64,000 nt of DNA from Candidatus Cottocaccamicrobium excrementipullorum (GCA_018713255.1 DVFL01000002.1:222280-286279); one strand, 5' to 3'; positions 8,489-17,847 are shown, counted from the first letter of the stretch. Made by a program: numbers and translations. The notes: generated from the letters alone by a model not told the origin.

Positions 8489-9952
8489 TTATCTCTTTTG
8501 AAGATGCATATCATCAAAAAGAGACAGCTGGCGATAGCTCCCGGAGGCACTGATCTCCCAGGCCCGCCTGCGCTCTTCTCCCAGCAGACAGCTGGCAATA
8601 TAATCCTGATCGATCTTCACAGAATTCATCATTCTTCCACTGCAGGTAATAAAATACTGAGCCCGCTTCAATACTACCCCTATTTTCTTCAAATCGGAAA
8701 AAGACAGGGAAGCCGTCTTCCTTGCAGAAAGAATACGGCTTACGGACTTAATTCCCATTCCCGGCACTCTGAGAAGAGTCTGATAATCTGCAGAATTCAC
8801 TTCTACCGGAAATTTTTCCAGATGCTGCAGAGCCCAGTCACACTTAGGATCAAGAAACAGATTAAAATTGGGCCGTTTCTCCGTCAGAAGTTCACCGGCA
8901 TCAAAGCCATAATAACGCATCAGCCAGTCCGCCTGGTACAGCCGGTGTTCCCGCAAAAGAGGCGGCCCGCCAGGAAGCGCAGGCAACCCCGCATCCTGAT
9001 TCACAGGAACATAGGCAGAATAAAACACCCGTTTCATTCCAAATTTCTGGTATAATGCTTCCGCCACGGAAAGCATCTGAAAATCTGTCTCTGGAGTAGC
9101 CCCTACAATCATCTGGGTAGACTGGCCTCCAGGCACAAAATAAGCTTTCTTGCCGGAATCCTGACGAATCCCCCAGTTTCCATATCTTGAACGGCCAAGG
9201 CGCTGAACAGGAGAGTTATGCTTCCCCTCAGACGAAAAAAGCCACGCTCTCCCGCTCTCCTTTTCACCAGAAAGATACCGTCCCTGTTCTCCCTCCGGCA
9301 AGCTCCATGGCAAAGCAAGTCCTTCCGCCTGAATCTGCCGGAGAATTCCCGTCTGAATCTGCCGCATGGGTTTAAGAATTTTCTCTCTGGTTTTCCCCGG
9401 GGCAAGCCTGCGCAGCCCTTCAGCAGTGGGAAGTTCCAGATTCACGCTCATCCGATCTGCAAGAAATCCTGCCGCCTCAATCAGAGAAGGATCTGCTCCT
9501 GGGATTGCTTTCACATGAATATATCCATTAAACTGATGATGACGGCGAAGCTTCCACAGAATCTGGCAAATCAACTCCATGGTATGATCCGGGCTGCCGA
9601 GAATACCAGAACTTAAAAAAAGACCTTCAATGTAATTTCTGCGGTAGAACTCCATCGTAAGGCTGCAAACCTCCTCCGGCGTAAACGCCGTGCGCAGGGT
9701 ATCATTGGAGCAGCGGTTAATACAGTACTTGCAATCGTAAATACACTGGTTCGTCAGCAGAATCTTCAGGAGGGAGACACATCTGCCGTCTGAAGTAAAA
9801 CTGTGACAGATCCCTTCCTGAGATGCACAGCCTAACCCGCCTTTCTTTCCCTTTCGCTCAACGCCGCTGGAAGTACAAGAAACATCATACTTGGCCGCAT
9901 CAGACAAAATACTCAGTTTTTCCTGGATGGATAAATTCTCCTGAATCAGCAT
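8489..9952 (-). CDS. Putative DNA modification/repair radical SAM protein (TIGR03916 type)
   Basis: Radical SAM enzyme of 487 residues. The [4Fe-4S]-binding motif CIYDCKYC (C-x3-C-x2-C) lies near residue 70, followed by SGILGSPD in a radical SAM barrel. The C-terminal part has a helix-hairpin-helix DNA-binding motif, LLRVPGMGIKSVSRIL, near residue 395. A radical SAM core plus HhH suggests action on DNA, as the family name implies; no reaction is established. The promoter is flanked by two Gram-positive LexA boxes, which supports an SOS role. First gene of a two-gene operon. Confidence 0.9.
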   Translation of the reverse strand: MLIQENLSIQEKLSILSDAAKYDVSCTSSGVERKGKKGGLGCASQEGICHSFTSDGRCVSLLKILLTNQCIYDCKYCINRCSNDTLRTAFTPEEVCSLTMEFYRRNYIEGLFLSSGILGSPDHTMELICQILWKLRRHHQFNGYIHVKAIPGADPSLIEAAGFLADRMSVNLELPTAEGLRRLAPGKTREKILKPMRQIQTGILRQIQAEGLALPWSLPEGEQGRYLSGEKESGRAWLFSSEGKHNSPVQRLGRSRYGNWGIRQDSGKKAYFVPGGQSTQMIVGATPETDFQMLSVAEALYQKFGMKRVFYSAYVPVNQDAGLPALPGGPPLLREHRLYQADWLMRYYGFDAGELLTEKRPNFNLFLDPKCDWALQHLEKFPVEVNSADYQTLLRVPGMGIKSVSRILSARKTASLSFSDLKKIGVVLKRAQYFITCSGRMMNSVKIDQDYIASCLLGEERRRAWEISASGSYRQLSLFDDMHLQKR

Positions 9953-9986
9953 AGACTTTTCCCTTTCTATGATGCAATCTTCTATT

Positions 9987-10055
9987 CGAACATTTGTTCC
10001 TTTTCATTCTACCATAATTTGTTGGCAGTTTCAAGTTTTTTCGAACGTTTGTTCT
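9987..10055 (-). promoter_or_regulatory. LexA-controlled promoter with two SOS boxes
   Basis: Minus strand -35 TTGAAA (10029-10034), 17-bp spacer, -10 TAGAAT (10006-10011). Two near-consensus Gram-positive SOS boxes flank it: CGAACGTTTGTTCT (10042-10055) upstream of -35 and CGAACATTTGTTCC (9987-10000) over the expected start site; the B. subtilis-type consensus is CGAACN4GTTCG. Box centres are 55 bp apart, about five helical turns. The downstream gene is the radical SAM protein. Confidence 0.85.
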
Positions 10056-10101
10056 TGTTTGCAAACCCAAGTCCATCTCCGGCAATTCTCCGCCCTAAAA
10101 T

Positions 10102-10132
10102 GAAAAAGGCCCTGGTTAGCACCAGGACCCTT
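10102..10132 (-). terminator. Intrinsic terminator of galE
   Basis: Minus strand GGTCCTGG / CCAGGGCC stem (8 bp, one G-U), loop TGCTAA, then TTTTT. It lies 17 nt after the galE stop codon. Confidence 0.85.
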
Positions 10133-10148
10133 TATTTCCTTCATTTAT

Positions 10149-11171
10149 TTAGTTTTCTCCGTACCCGTCAGGATTCATAGACTGCCATCTCCAGGAATCA
10201 GCGCACATCTCTTCGATTCCTTTTTCTGCAACCCAGCCAAGTTCATTTTTTGCCTTCGTCGCATCACAATAGCAGGTGGCAATATCCCCGGCTCTTCTGG
10301 GCTTAATCTCATAAGGCAGTGTCTTTCCGCAGGCCTTCTCATAAGCATGAAGCACATCCAGAACGCTGTAGCCGATTCCTGTTCCCAGGTTATAAATGCT
10401 GACACCGGAACCTGGAGCCAGTTTCTTTAAAGCCTTCACATGACCTTTCGCCAAATCCACCACATGAATGTAATCCCGAACGCCTGTGCCGTCATGGGTA
10501 GGATAATCATTTCCAAAGACTCCCAAACACTTCAGCTTTCCAACTGCCACCTGGGCAATATAGGGCACCAGATTGTTGGGGATACCCTTCGGATCTTCTC
10601 CGATCAAACCGCTTTCGTGAGCGCCGATGGGATTAAAGTAACGCAGAAGCACTACGTTCCATTCCGGATCCGCCACATGAAGATCTGTCAGAATCTGCTC
10701 CAGCATGGCTTTCGTCTGTCCATAGGGATTAGTAATCTTTCCCTTGGGGCATTCTTCCGTAATCGGCACAAAAGCAGGATCGCCGTAAACCGTTGCAGAG
10801 GAACTGAAAATAATATTCTTTACACCGTGATTGCGCATTACATCGCAGAGAATCAATGTTCCTGTGATATTATTATGGTAATATTCCAAAGGCTTGCGCA
10901 CCGATTCTCCCACTGCCTTAAGGCCGGCAAAGTTGATGACCGAATCAATTTTTTCCTGATCAAAGATTTTGTTTAACGCTTCCCTGTCCAACACATCTGC
11001 TTTGTAGAATTTTACCGGCTTGCCCGTAATCTTCTCCACCCGTCTTATCGCTTCCTCACTGGAATTATACAGATTGTCCACTACTACCACATCATATCCA
11101 GCATTCAGCAGTTCCACACAAGTGTGACTGCCAATATATCCTGCGCCTCCGGCAACTAAAATAGACATCAT
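10149..11171 (-). CDS. galE: UDP-glucose 4-epimerase
   Basis: Extended short-chain dehydrogenase that interconverts UDP-glucose and UDP-galactose for the Leloir pathway and for surface glycan precursors. The 340-residue product shows the NAD-binding [10 protein letters not shown] at the N-terminus, the catalytic YGQTK (Y-x3-K) near residue 150, SSATVYG before it and RYFNPIGAH after it, all typical of GalE rather than of dTDP-glucose dehydratase. Tandem ATGs at 11171 and 11168 follow GGAGG; either could start. Transcribed alone, with a good promoter and its own terminator. Confidence 0.95.
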   Translation of the reverse strand: MMSILVAGGAGYIGSHTCVELLNAGYDVVVVDNLYNSSEEAIRRVEKITGKPVKFYKADVLDREALNKIFDQEKIDSVINFAGLKAVGESVRKPLEYYHNNITGTLILCDVMRNHGVKNIIFSSSATVYGDPAFVPITEECPKGKITNPYGQTKAMLEQILTDLHVADPEWNVVLLRYFNPIGAHESGLIGEDPKGIPNNLVPYIAQVAVGKLKCLGVFGNDYPTHDGTGVRDYIHVVDLAKGHVKALKKLAPGSGVSIYNLGTGIGYSVLDVLHAYEKACGKTLPYEIKPRRAGDIATCYCDATKAKNELGWVAEKGIEEMCADSWRWQSMNPDGYGEN

Positions 11172-11220
11172 TCTATTCCTCCTTCATGTGTGATTCAGCA
11201 AGTATCTCGCTGCTTCTTCT

Positions 11221-11249
11221 ATCATACTAAAATAAGGAAAAGAATTCAA
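11221..11249 (-). promoter_or_regulatory. Predicted sigma-A promoter of galE
   Basis: Minus strand TTGAAT (11244-11249), 17-bp spacer, TATGAT (11221-11226), about 50 nt upstream of the galE start. Confidence 0.65.
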
Positions 11250-11291
11250 TGTAATTTTGTTTACTCTACTATACAATTTGGCAACAAGATT

Positions 11292-12449
11292 TTACAGCCG
11301 GCATTTAAAATTCTCATAGCCGAACTGTTTCCAGATCCTGCACTGATTCCCCCGCTTAACAGCAATCGCCGGAAGTCCCATACCGTTAAAGGTGTTGTTT
11401 TTTACCATGGAATAGATGGCCATATCTTGAAAAACCAGCTCTTGTCCCGGCTTTAAGGGCTCGTGGAACGAATAATCTCCAATCACGTCTCCCGCCAGGC
11501 AGGTAGGACCTGCAAGCCGGAAGGTAAACTCTTTTTCCCCTGGCAGACCGCTGTCTTTTAATGGAGGCCGATAAGGCATCTCCAGCACATCCGGCATATG
11601 ACAGGCGGCGGAAGTATCCAAAATCCCGATTGAAACGCCCCCATTTTCCACCACATCTAAAACGCGGGTGAGAAGCACTCCTGCATTTAACGCCACTGCC
11701 TCTCCTGGCTCCAAATATACCTGCAGCCCGTATTTTTCCTGAATCCGGCGAATGCATCGCTCAAGGAGAGGAATCTGATAATCCTTTCTGGTAATATGAT
11801 GCCCTCCTCCAAAATTCAGCCATTTCATCTGAGGGAGAGAAAGATACCTGCCGAATTTCTCCTCCACCGCATCTAAAGTTTTCTCCAGATCATCTGCGTT
11901 CTGTTCACAGAGGGTATGAAAATGGAGTCCTTCCACTCCCTCAAGCCGATCTTCGCTAAACTGATCCGCCGTAATTCCCAGACGGGAGCCAGGGGCGCAG
12001 GGATCATAGATGGCATGGTCTGACTGGGTGGAGCACTGAGGATTAATCCGCAGTCCTATCCCTGCCCCATGTTTTCGGGCAGTTTCCCGGAATTTTTCCA
12101 GCTGAGCAAAGGAATTAAACACCACATGATCGCAAAGGGAAGCGATTTCCTCAAACTCATCCTCCCGGAAAGCAGCGCTGAACACGTGAGTCTCCAGATT
12201 TCTGTCCTTTAATTCCGGCAGAAGCGCCATTTCCTGGCGCCCCAGCCTTGCCTCATAAAGGCCGCTGGCCGTAGTTCCTTTAAGATATTTTCCAATCAGC
12301 GGATATAAGCCATAGGCAGAGAAAGCCTTCTGGGCCAGAAGGATCCGGCAGCCCGTATCCTCCATCACCTGAGAAAGAATCTTAAGATTCGCCTCCAGCT
12401 GATCCTCATCAATCACATAACAGGGAGTGGGAAGTTCACTCAGCTGCAT
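11292..12449 (-). CDS. nspC: Carboxynorspermidine/carboxyspermidine decarboxylase
   Basis: PLP enzyme of the alanine-racemase fold (fold type III) that removes CO2 from carboxy(nor)spermidine, the last step of the aspartate-semialdehyde route to spermidine. The 385-residue length is normal. The PLP lysine is in LLAQKAFSAYG near residue 41; HFHTLCEQNADDL, NFGGGHHITRKDYQ and GPTCLAGDVIGDYSF are family signatures. It follows the CASDH gene by 11 nt and is the last gene of the six-gene polyamine operon. Agmatinase upstream supplies putrescine, so spermidine rather than norspermidine is the expected product; that is inference. Confidence 0.92.
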   Translation of the reverse strand: MQLSELPTPCYVIDEDQLEANLKILSQVMEDTGCRILLAQKAFSAYGLYPLIGKYLKGTTASGLYEARLGRQEMALLPELKDRNLETHVFSAAFREDEFEEIASLCDHVVFNSFAQLEKFRETARKHGAGIGLRINPQCSTQSDHAIYDPCAPGSRLGITADQFSEDRLEGVEGLHFHTLCEQNADDLEKTLDAVEEKFGRYLSLPQMKWLNFGGGHHITRKDYQIPLLERCIRRIQEKYGLQVYLEPGEAVALNAGVLLTRVLDVVENGGVSIGILDTSAACHMPDVLEMPYRPPLKDSGLPGEKEFTFRLAGPTCLAGDVIGDYSFHEPLKPGQELVFQDMAIYSMVKNNTFNGMGLPAIAVKRGNQCRIWKQFGYENFKCRL

Positions 12450-12460
12450 TCTGCTCCTCC

Positions 12461-13663
12461 TTACTCTACTAAATCTGGATTCTCAGAAATTTTCCAGGGA
12501 AGTCCCCACTTGTTCAAGGCATCCATAAAGGGGTCTGGATCAAATTCTTCAATATTAAATACACCAGGGCCTTTCCAGGTCCCCGTTACCAGCATCATGG
12601 CGCCGATCATCGCTGGAACGCCGGTGGTATAAGCCACCGCCTGGGAACCCACTTCCTTGTAGCATTCCTGATGATCACAAGTATTATAAATATATAACGT
12701 TTTTTCCTTTCCATCTTTCTTGCCGATGAAAATACAGCCGATATTGGTTTTTCCTTTCGTTCTGGGGCCAAGAGAAGAAGGATCCGGCAGCACGGCCTTT
12801 AAAAACTGAAGCGGCACGATCTCTTTTCCCTCGTACATAATCGGCTCGATGGAAGTCATTCCCACATCCTCCAGACACTTTAAGTGGGTAAGATAACTCT
12901 GGCCAAAGGTCATGAAAAAGCGGATGCGCTTGATGCCGGGAATGTTCAACGCCAGGGATTCAATCTCTTCATGATGAAGCAGATACATATCCTTCTCTCC
13001 GATTTCCGGGAAATTATACACTCTCTTGATCTCCATGGGCTCCGTTTCCACCCAGTGGCCGTCCTCCCAGTAAGAGCCTTTGGCGGACACTTCGCGGATA
13101 TTGATCTCCGGATTGAAATTGGTCGCAAAGGGATAGCCGTGATCTCCTGCGTTGCAGTCCAGAATATCAATGTAATTAATCTCATCAAAATAATGCTTCA
13201 AGGCATAGGCAGAAAAAACGCTGGTTACTCCAGGGTCAAATCCGCTTCCCAGAAGAGCGGTAATGCCGGCCTCCTTATAGCGGTCCCGGTAAGCCCACTG
13301 CCATTTATATTCAAACTTTGCTGTATCCTCCGGCTCATAATTGGCCGTATCAATATAATCTACCTTGCACTCCAGGCAGGCATCCATGATATGCAGATCC
13401 TGATAAGGAAGAGCCAGGTTCAGCACTGCGTCCGGCTGTACCTTCTTAATTAACTCCACCAGCGCCGGCACATCATCTGCATCTACCTGCGCTGTAGTAA
13501 TCTTTGTAGTCGTGGTACCTTCCAGCTTTTCCTTTAATGCATCACATTTAGACTTAGTCCGGCTGGCAATGCAGATCTCCTGAAACACTTCGCTGTTCTG
13601 GCAGCATTTATGAACTGCCACGCTGGCCACTCCGCCGCATCCGATAATTAATAACTTTGCCAT
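12461..13663 (-). CDS. Carboxynorspermidine/carboxyspermidine dehydrogenase (saccharopine dehydrogenase family)
   Basis: NAD(P)-dependent reductase that condenses a diamine with L-aspartate-beta-semialdehyde to give carboxyspermidine or carboxynorspermidine. The 400-residue product begins with the Rossmann motif LLIIGCGGVASVAVHKC and contains LNLALPYQDLHIMDACL, YIDTANYEP and LGSGFDPGVTSVFSAYA, all typical of the Lys1-like CASDH branch. Direct linkage to nspC separates it from true saccharopine dehydrogenases of lysine metabolism. The ATG at 13663 has AGGAGGAGT upstream. It acts in the cytosol, probably on putrescine from SpeA/SpeB. Confidence 0.9.
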   Translation of the reverse strand: MAKLLIIGCGGVASVAVHKCCQNSEVFQEICIASRTKSKCDALKEKLEGTTTTKITTAQVDADDVPALVELIKKVQPDAVLNLALPYQDLHIMDACLECKVDYIDTANYEPEDTAKFEYKWQWAYRDRYKEAGITALLGSGFDPGVTSVFSAYALKHYFDEINYIDILDCNAGDHGYPFATNFNPEINIREVSAKGSYWEDGHWVETEPMEIKRVYNFPEIGEKDMYLLHHEEIESLALNIPGIKRIRFFMTFGQSYLTHLKCLEDVGMTSIEPIMYEGKEIVPLQFLKAVLPDPSSLGPRTKGKTNIGCIFIGKKDGKEKTLYIYNTCDHQECYKEVGSQAVAYTTGVPAMIGAMMLVTGTWKGPGVFNIEEFDPDPFMDALNKWGLPWKISENPDLVE

Positions 13664-13690
13664 AATTTTACTCCTCCTGCTCTAATCTAT

Positions 13691-14566
13691 TTACTGTTTC
13701 TGCTCTTTTCCTGCGCACAGGGCAATCAGGAATTCCCGGATAATTTTCCCCGCCACAGCAGTTGAAACCCCAGTGGGATCATAAGACGGGCACAGCTCAT
13801 TTACATCGCAGCCCACAATCTGCAGCGCCTTGCAGGCCTTAAGGATGGCATCAAGGAGATCCATAAAGCCTACTCCTCCAGCCTCCGGAGTCCCTGTCCC
13901 CGGAAAAATAGAAGGATCCAGCACATCCAAATCCACCGTCACATAGACGGGATGATCTGCCAGGGCCTCAAGAGCCTGGTCAATTCCCTTCAAGTCAAAG
14001 GGATACATTGTCACATGTCCCTCCCGGCTCCACAAAAACTCTTCCCGGTCTCCAGAACGAATGCCCAGCTGATAGATCCGTCCGTCTCCTACCAGCTCCC
14101 AGCAGCGTCTCAGCACACAGGCATGGGAAAGCTTTGCCCCCAGATAATCCTCCCTTAGATCGGCATGAGCATCGAAATGGAGAATGTGCAGGTCAGGATA
14201 TTGTTCCGCTGCCGCCCGTACTGCAGCCAGAGTAACCAAATGCTCTCCCCCGATCATAAAGGGAATCTTTCCATCCCGAAAGATAATCTGCGCCCGTTCT
14301 TTCAGCTGGTCCAATGCAATGGATGCATCGCCGATACAAAGTTCCAAATCACCACTGTCAAACACCGCATAGTCTGTAAGATCTTTATCCTGATAAGGGC
14401 TGTAGGTTTCCAGACCGAAGGACTCTGCCCGCACCGCCCGGCTTCCAAACCGGGTGCCCGGCCGGAAGGAAGTGGTGGAGTCAAAGGGAGCGCCGTACAG
14501 CACCACTCTGGCCTCCTCATAATCGGCGTCACAGCCAATAAATGTTTCAATATTTTTCTCCAGCAT
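13691..14566 (-). CDS. speB: Agmatinase
   Basis: Binuclear Mn2+ ureohydrolase that hydrolyses agmatine to putrescine and urea. The 291-residue protein has the metal-binding signatures GGEHLVTLAA, HFDAHADLRED and VTVDLDVLDPSIFPGTGTPE, which place it in the agmatinase/arginase superfamily with all Asp and His ligands visible. The neighbouring arginine decarboxylase supplies agmatine, so agmatinase is preferred over arginase or formiminoglutamase. Start ATG 14566 has AGGAGG closely upstream; the gene begins 15 nt after speE ends. Confidence 0.94.
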   Translation of the reverse strand: MLEKNIETFIGCDADYEEARVVLYGAPFDSTTSFRPGTRFGSRAVRAESFGLETYSPYQDKDLTDYAVFDSGDLELCIGDASIALDQLKERAQIIFRDGKIPFMIGGEHLVTLAAVRAAAEQYPDLHILHFDAHADLREDYLGAKLSHACVLRRCWELVGDGRIYQLGIRSGDREEFLWSREGHVTMYPFDLKGIDQALEALADHPVYVTVDLDVLDPSIFPGTGTPEAGGVGFMDLLDAILKACKALQIVGCDVNELCPSYDPTGVSTAVAGKIIREFLIALCAGKEQKQ

Positions 14567-14581
14567 TTCTTTTCCTCCTGT

Positions 14582-15433
14582 TTACTCCACATCCCGCAGA
14601 AGCTCCTCCACATAAGCAGGAAGCATAAATGCGCCGCTATGGAGCCTGGTGGTATAATATCTGGTTTTAATGCCTAAAAGGTTCCACTTTGCTCCATCCA
14701 GATCATGAACCGGATGGTATTTTTTTGAAGCAAATCCAAACAGCCAGTGACCAGAAGGATACGTGGGAATATGCGCCTGATATACCCGGCTGATGGGGAA
14801 ACTTTCCACGATCCGCTTATGTGCCCGTTGACAGGCGATGGCATCTTCGGAATAAAAAGGACTTTCATGCTGATTCACCATAATTCCGTCTTCTTTCAGC
14901 GCCTTGTAGCAGCTGCCGTAAAATTCTTTGGTAAACAGCCCCTCTCCCGGCCCAAAAGGATCCGTGGAATCTACAATGATTAAATCGTACCGGTCCTCCT
15001 TAGAACGAACAAAACGCAGACCATCCTCATAATAGATGGATACCCGCTCATCATCCAGCCGGCAGGCCGTCTGAGGCAGATATTTTTTGCAGACTTCAAC
15101 TACAAGAGGATCAATCTCCACCATATCGATGGACTCTATGCCCCCATACCGGGTAAGCTCCCGAATCACACCTCCGTCTCCTGCGCCGATCACCAGCACC
15201 CGCTTTATCCCTGGATGAACTGCCATGGGCACATGGGTGATCATCTCATGGTAAATGAACTCATCCCGCTCTGTCAGCATCATATATCCGTCCAGGGTCA
15301 GAAAACGTCCGAACTCTTTGGACTCAAACACATCAATCCGCTGGAAATCGCTTTGTCCGGTGTAAAGCTGCCGGTCCACCCGAATAGAAAACTTTACATT
15401 CGGCGTATGGTTCTCGGTAAACCACATCTCCAT
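14582..15433 (-). CDS. speE: Polyamine aminopropyltransferase (spermidine synthase)
   Basis: Transfers an aminopropyl group from decarboxylated S-adenosylmethionine to putrescine, giving spermidine and methylthioadenosine. The 283-residue sequence contains YHEMITHVPM, the SAM-binding glycine-rich motif VLVIGAGDGGVIRELTRY and DSTDPFGPGEGLF with the catalytic Asp region. Length and signature are normal for bacterial SpeE. The ATG at 15433 lies next to the speA stop, with AAAGGAG 9 nt upstream; coupled translation is likely. The SpeD that makes its cosubstrate is encoded in the same operon. Confidence 0.94.
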   Translation of the reverse strand: MEMWFTENHTPNVKFSIRVDRQLYTGQSDFQRIDVFESKEFGRFLTLDGYMMLTERDEFIYHEMITHVPMAVHPGIKRVLVIGAGDGGVIRELTRYGGIESIDMVEIDPLVVEVCKKYLPQTACRLDDERVSIYYEDGLRFVRSKEDRYDLIIVDSTDPFGPGEGLFTKEFYGSCYKALKEDGIMVNQHESPFYSEDAIACQRAHKRIVESFPISRVYQAHIPTYPSGHWLFGFASKKYHPVHDLDGAKWNLLGIKTRYYTTRLHSGAFMLPAYVEELLRDVE

Positions 15434-15434
15434 A

Positions 15435-16898
15435 TCAGTCTGCTCCTTTCAGCACATTCAAAAAGTTGATTTCCGGATCCTCCGTTCCTGTCATGGAACA
15501 GCCTTTTTCCTTGGCGTATCGTATGTATTCCAGGATGTCACGGGTGATCCGCTCTCCCGGCGCCAAAATCGGAATTCCCGGAGGATAACACATCACAAAC
15601 TCAGAACAGATCCTTCCCTCCGTTTCCATAATAGGAAGGGATTCCTTCTCAGCGTAAAATGCATCCTGGGGCGAAACCGCCACCACCGGAGGCAGATACT
15701 CCTGAGTAAGAAGCCCCGTCCGGTCCCGCTTAAACCTCCGGCGAATCTCCGCCAGGGCGCTGACCAGACGTTCAATGTTCTTAATCCGGTCTCCAATGGA
15801 CACATACGCCAAAATATTTCCCAGATCACCAAACTCAATCTGAATATCGTATTCATCACGGAGGAGGTCATATACCTCAATGCCTGCCAAACCGATATCC
15901 AGCGTATATACGGACAGCTTGGTCACATCAAAATCGTATACGCTGTCATTGTTCACCAGTTCCTTGGAATAGGCATAATAACCGCCGATGGCATTGATTT
16001 CTTCCCGGGCATACTGAGCCAGGCGCATAACATTCTGAAATTCCTCTCTTCCCCTGATGGCCAGATTCCGCCGGGAAATATCCAGACTGGTAAGCAAAAG
16101 GTAAGAACCGCTGGTAGTTTGGGTTAGGTTGATGATCTGTCGCACGTATCCTGGATTTACTCCAGGGCCGGCCAGAAGGAAGGAACTTTGGGTCAGGCTT
16201 CCTCCAGACTTATGCATGCTCACCGCCGCCAAATCAGCGCCTGCCTCCATTGCCGATACCGGCAGCAGTTCATGAAAGTAAAAATGGGTGCCGTGAGCTT
16301 CATCTGCCAGGACTTTCATTCCTCTTGCATGGGCAATTTTCACAATATAGCGAATATCAGAGCAGATTCCATAATAAGTAGGGTTGTTTACCAGCACTGC
16401 CTTGGCGTCGGGATGCTGGTTCATCGCCTCCTCCAGCTGGGAAATCTTCATTCCCAGAGGAATTCCGAGACGAGTATCCATGTCTGGATTCACGTAAACC
16501 GGAACAGCTCCGCAGAGGATCATCGCGTTGATTACGCTGCGGTGAACATTCCGCGGAAGGATAATCTTATCTCCTCGCTTCACCACGCTTAAAATCATGG
16601 CCTGAACTGCAGAAGTAGTTCCTCCCACCATAAAAAAGGCATGAGCCGCGCCAAAGGCTTCCGCCGCCAGCTCCTCTGCATCCCGGATCACAGAAACCGG
16701 ATGACACAGATTATCCAAAGGCTTCATGGAATTTACATCGTTGCTGACACAGGCCTCTCCTAAAAGCGCCTTCAGCTCCGGATTCCCCTGTCCCCGCTTA
16801 TGGCCAGGTACATCAAAGGGAACTACCCGGCTTCGGTGAAACCGCTCCAGGGCCTCATAAATAGGCGCCTGCGTCTGGGATAAGCGTTTCTTTTCCAT
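15435..16898 (-). CDS. speA: Arginine decarboxylase, PLP aspartate-aminotransferase-fold type (Orn/Lys/Arg decarboxylase family)
   Basis: PLP enzyme of 487 residues related to B. subtilis SpeA. The cofactor lysine is in AAVSMHKSGGSLTQSSF (S-x-H-K), with DEAHGTHFYFHE upstream contacting PLP. Domain layout is an N-terminal aminotransferase-like part (about 1-370) and a C-terminal Orn/Arg/Lys-decarboxylase part containing EYLPPVVAVSPQDAFYAE. The ~490-residue form lacks the receiver-like wing of the long E. coli enzymes. Lysine or ornithine decarboxylase activity cannot be excluded by motif, but agmatinase in the same operon argues for arginine. Starts 26 nt after speD stops. Confidence 0.9.
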   Translation of the reverse strand: MEKKRLSQTQAPIYEALERFHRSRVVPFDVPGHKRGQGNPELKALLGEACVSNDVNSMKPLDNLCHPVSVIRDAEELAAEAFGAAHAFFMVGGTTSAVQAMILSVVKRGDKIILPRNVHRSVINAMILCGAVPVYVNPDMDTRLGIPLGMKISQLEEAMNQHPDAKAVLVNNPTYYGICSDIRYIVKIAHARGMKVLADEAHGTHFYFHELLPVSAMEAGADLAAVSMHKSGGSLTQSSFLLAGPGVNPGYVRQIINLTQTTSGSYLLLTSLDISRRNLAIRGREEFQNVMRLAQYAREEINAIGGYYAYSKELVNNDSVYDFDVTKLSVYTLDIGLAGIEVYDLLRDEYDIQIEFGDLGNILAYVSIGDRIKNIERLVSALAEIRRRFKRDRTGLLTQEYLPPVVAVSPQDAFYAEKESLPIMETEGRICSEFVMCYPPGIPILAPGERITRDILEYIRYAKEKGCSMTGTEDPEINFLNVLKGAD

Positions 16899-16924
16899 TT
16901 CATTTTTCCTTCTTTCTCTGCAGC

Positions 16925-17689
16925 TTAAAAAATATTTCTGCCGCTGAAAATTTCTATCATCTCCCGCCGCAGACTGGCGTTAATCTCCAGTCTGGTCTTC
17001 GGCGGCAGCTCGTAAACATCTGTATTAAAAAGATAATTCTGCAGATCCCGTTCCTTAATCAGCATTTTCGTATGGAACAGATTTGCTTCATAAACGTTAA
17101 TGTCCACTGCATCGTAGTTCAGCTTGATCTCTTCGCTGATAAAATCCTGAATAGAAGTAATGTCGTGATCCATAAACAGCTTAGAGCCGTCTTCCTTTCT
17201 GGTAAATCCTCTTACCCGATAATCCATGGTAATAATATCGGAATCAAAGGAGCTGATCAAATAGTCTAAGGTAGAAAGAGGGGTGATCTCTCCGCAGGTG
17301 GCTACATCGATATCCACCCGAAAAGTGGCAAGGCAGGTGTCTGGATGATATTCCGGATAAGTATGAACCGTCACATGGCTTTTATCCAGATGGGAAACTA
17401 TGGTATCTCCCATCGGCACCATGGAATTCTCCGCCATCAGGATCGTTACCGATGCCCCCTGGGGCTCATAATCCTGCTTGGACACATTCAGCACTTTGGC
17501 GCCGATCATGTCTGTGAGGGTCAGCAAAATATTGGTAAGACGCTCCGAGTTGTACTGTTTATCAATGTAGGCAATGTAATCCTTCTGCTCTCTGGCGGTT
17601 TTGGCATAGCAAACGTCATAAATGTTAAAACTCAGCGACTTTGTCAGATTATTGAATCCATACAGCTTCAATTTTCCGTTCATTTTCAT
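16925..17689 (-). CDS. speD: S-adenosylmethionine decarboxylase, E. coli SpeD type
   Basis: Pyruvoyl-dependent enzyme that makes decarboxylated SAM, the aminopropyl donor for SpeE. The 254-residue product is the long E. coli-like class, not the ~120-residue B. subtilis SpeH class. Self-cleavage, which creates the pyruvoyl group, is expected at the serine of [17 protein letters not shown] near residue 110; the context matches the E. coli LDKSH site. Two ATGs (17689 and 17683) are possible, and the second has the better spacing from AGGGA. It is the first gene of the polyamine operon, downstream of a long leader. Confidence 0.93.
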   Translation of the reverse strand: MKMNGKLKLYGFNNLTKSLSFNIYDVCYAKTAREQKDYIAYIDKQYNSERLTNILLTLTDMIGAKVLNVSKQDYEPQGASVTILMAENSMVPMGDTIVSHLDKSHVTVHTYPEYHPDTCLATFRVDIDVATCGEITPLSTLDYLISSFDSDIITMDYRVRGFTRKEDGSKLFMDHDITSIQDFISEEIKLNYDAVDINVYEANLFHTKMLIKERDLQNYLFNTDVYELPPKTRLEINASLRREMIEIFSGRNIF

Positions 17690-17739
17690 TCCCTGCTTTC
17701 CTGATCATTTTGAATTTATGTTCTTTTCTTCGAAATTTA

Positions 17740-17778
17740 AAACAAAAAAAGCGCAGGTGATTTCACATCACTTGCGCT
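17740..17778 (-). terminator. Leader terminator (attenuator candidate) upstream of speD
   Basis: Minus strand stem of 12 bp with one A-C mismatch (AGCGCAAGTGAT / ATCACCTGCGCT), loop GTGAA, then seven T. It lies between the predicted promoter at 18.07 kb and the speD start, about 50 nt before that start, with no gene upstream on this strand. It must therefore interrupt the polyamine operon transcript itself, which is the layout of transcription attenuation. Confidence 0.8.
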
Positions 17779-17790
17779 AAAATATCTCGA

Positions 17791-17847
17791 TCAGACAGAA
17801 CATGCCCAATAATCCGGGTCTTCGCCCATGGCAGCCGCTTTCTTCAT
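17791..17847 (-). other. Candidate leader-peptide ORF in the speD leader (18 codons)
   Basis: ATG at 17845-17847 opens an 18-codon frame (MKKAAAMGEDPDYWACSV) ending in TGA 12 nt before the attenuator stem. A second, 16-codon frame (GTG at 17892-17894, VKYLLYRLKKTDSVEI) ends with a TGA that overlaps this ATG in the coupling pattern ATGA. Neither has a strong ribosome binding site, so translation is uncertain. The position is that expected of a leader peptide or translated attenuator. I do not recognise either peptide. Confidence 0.35.
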
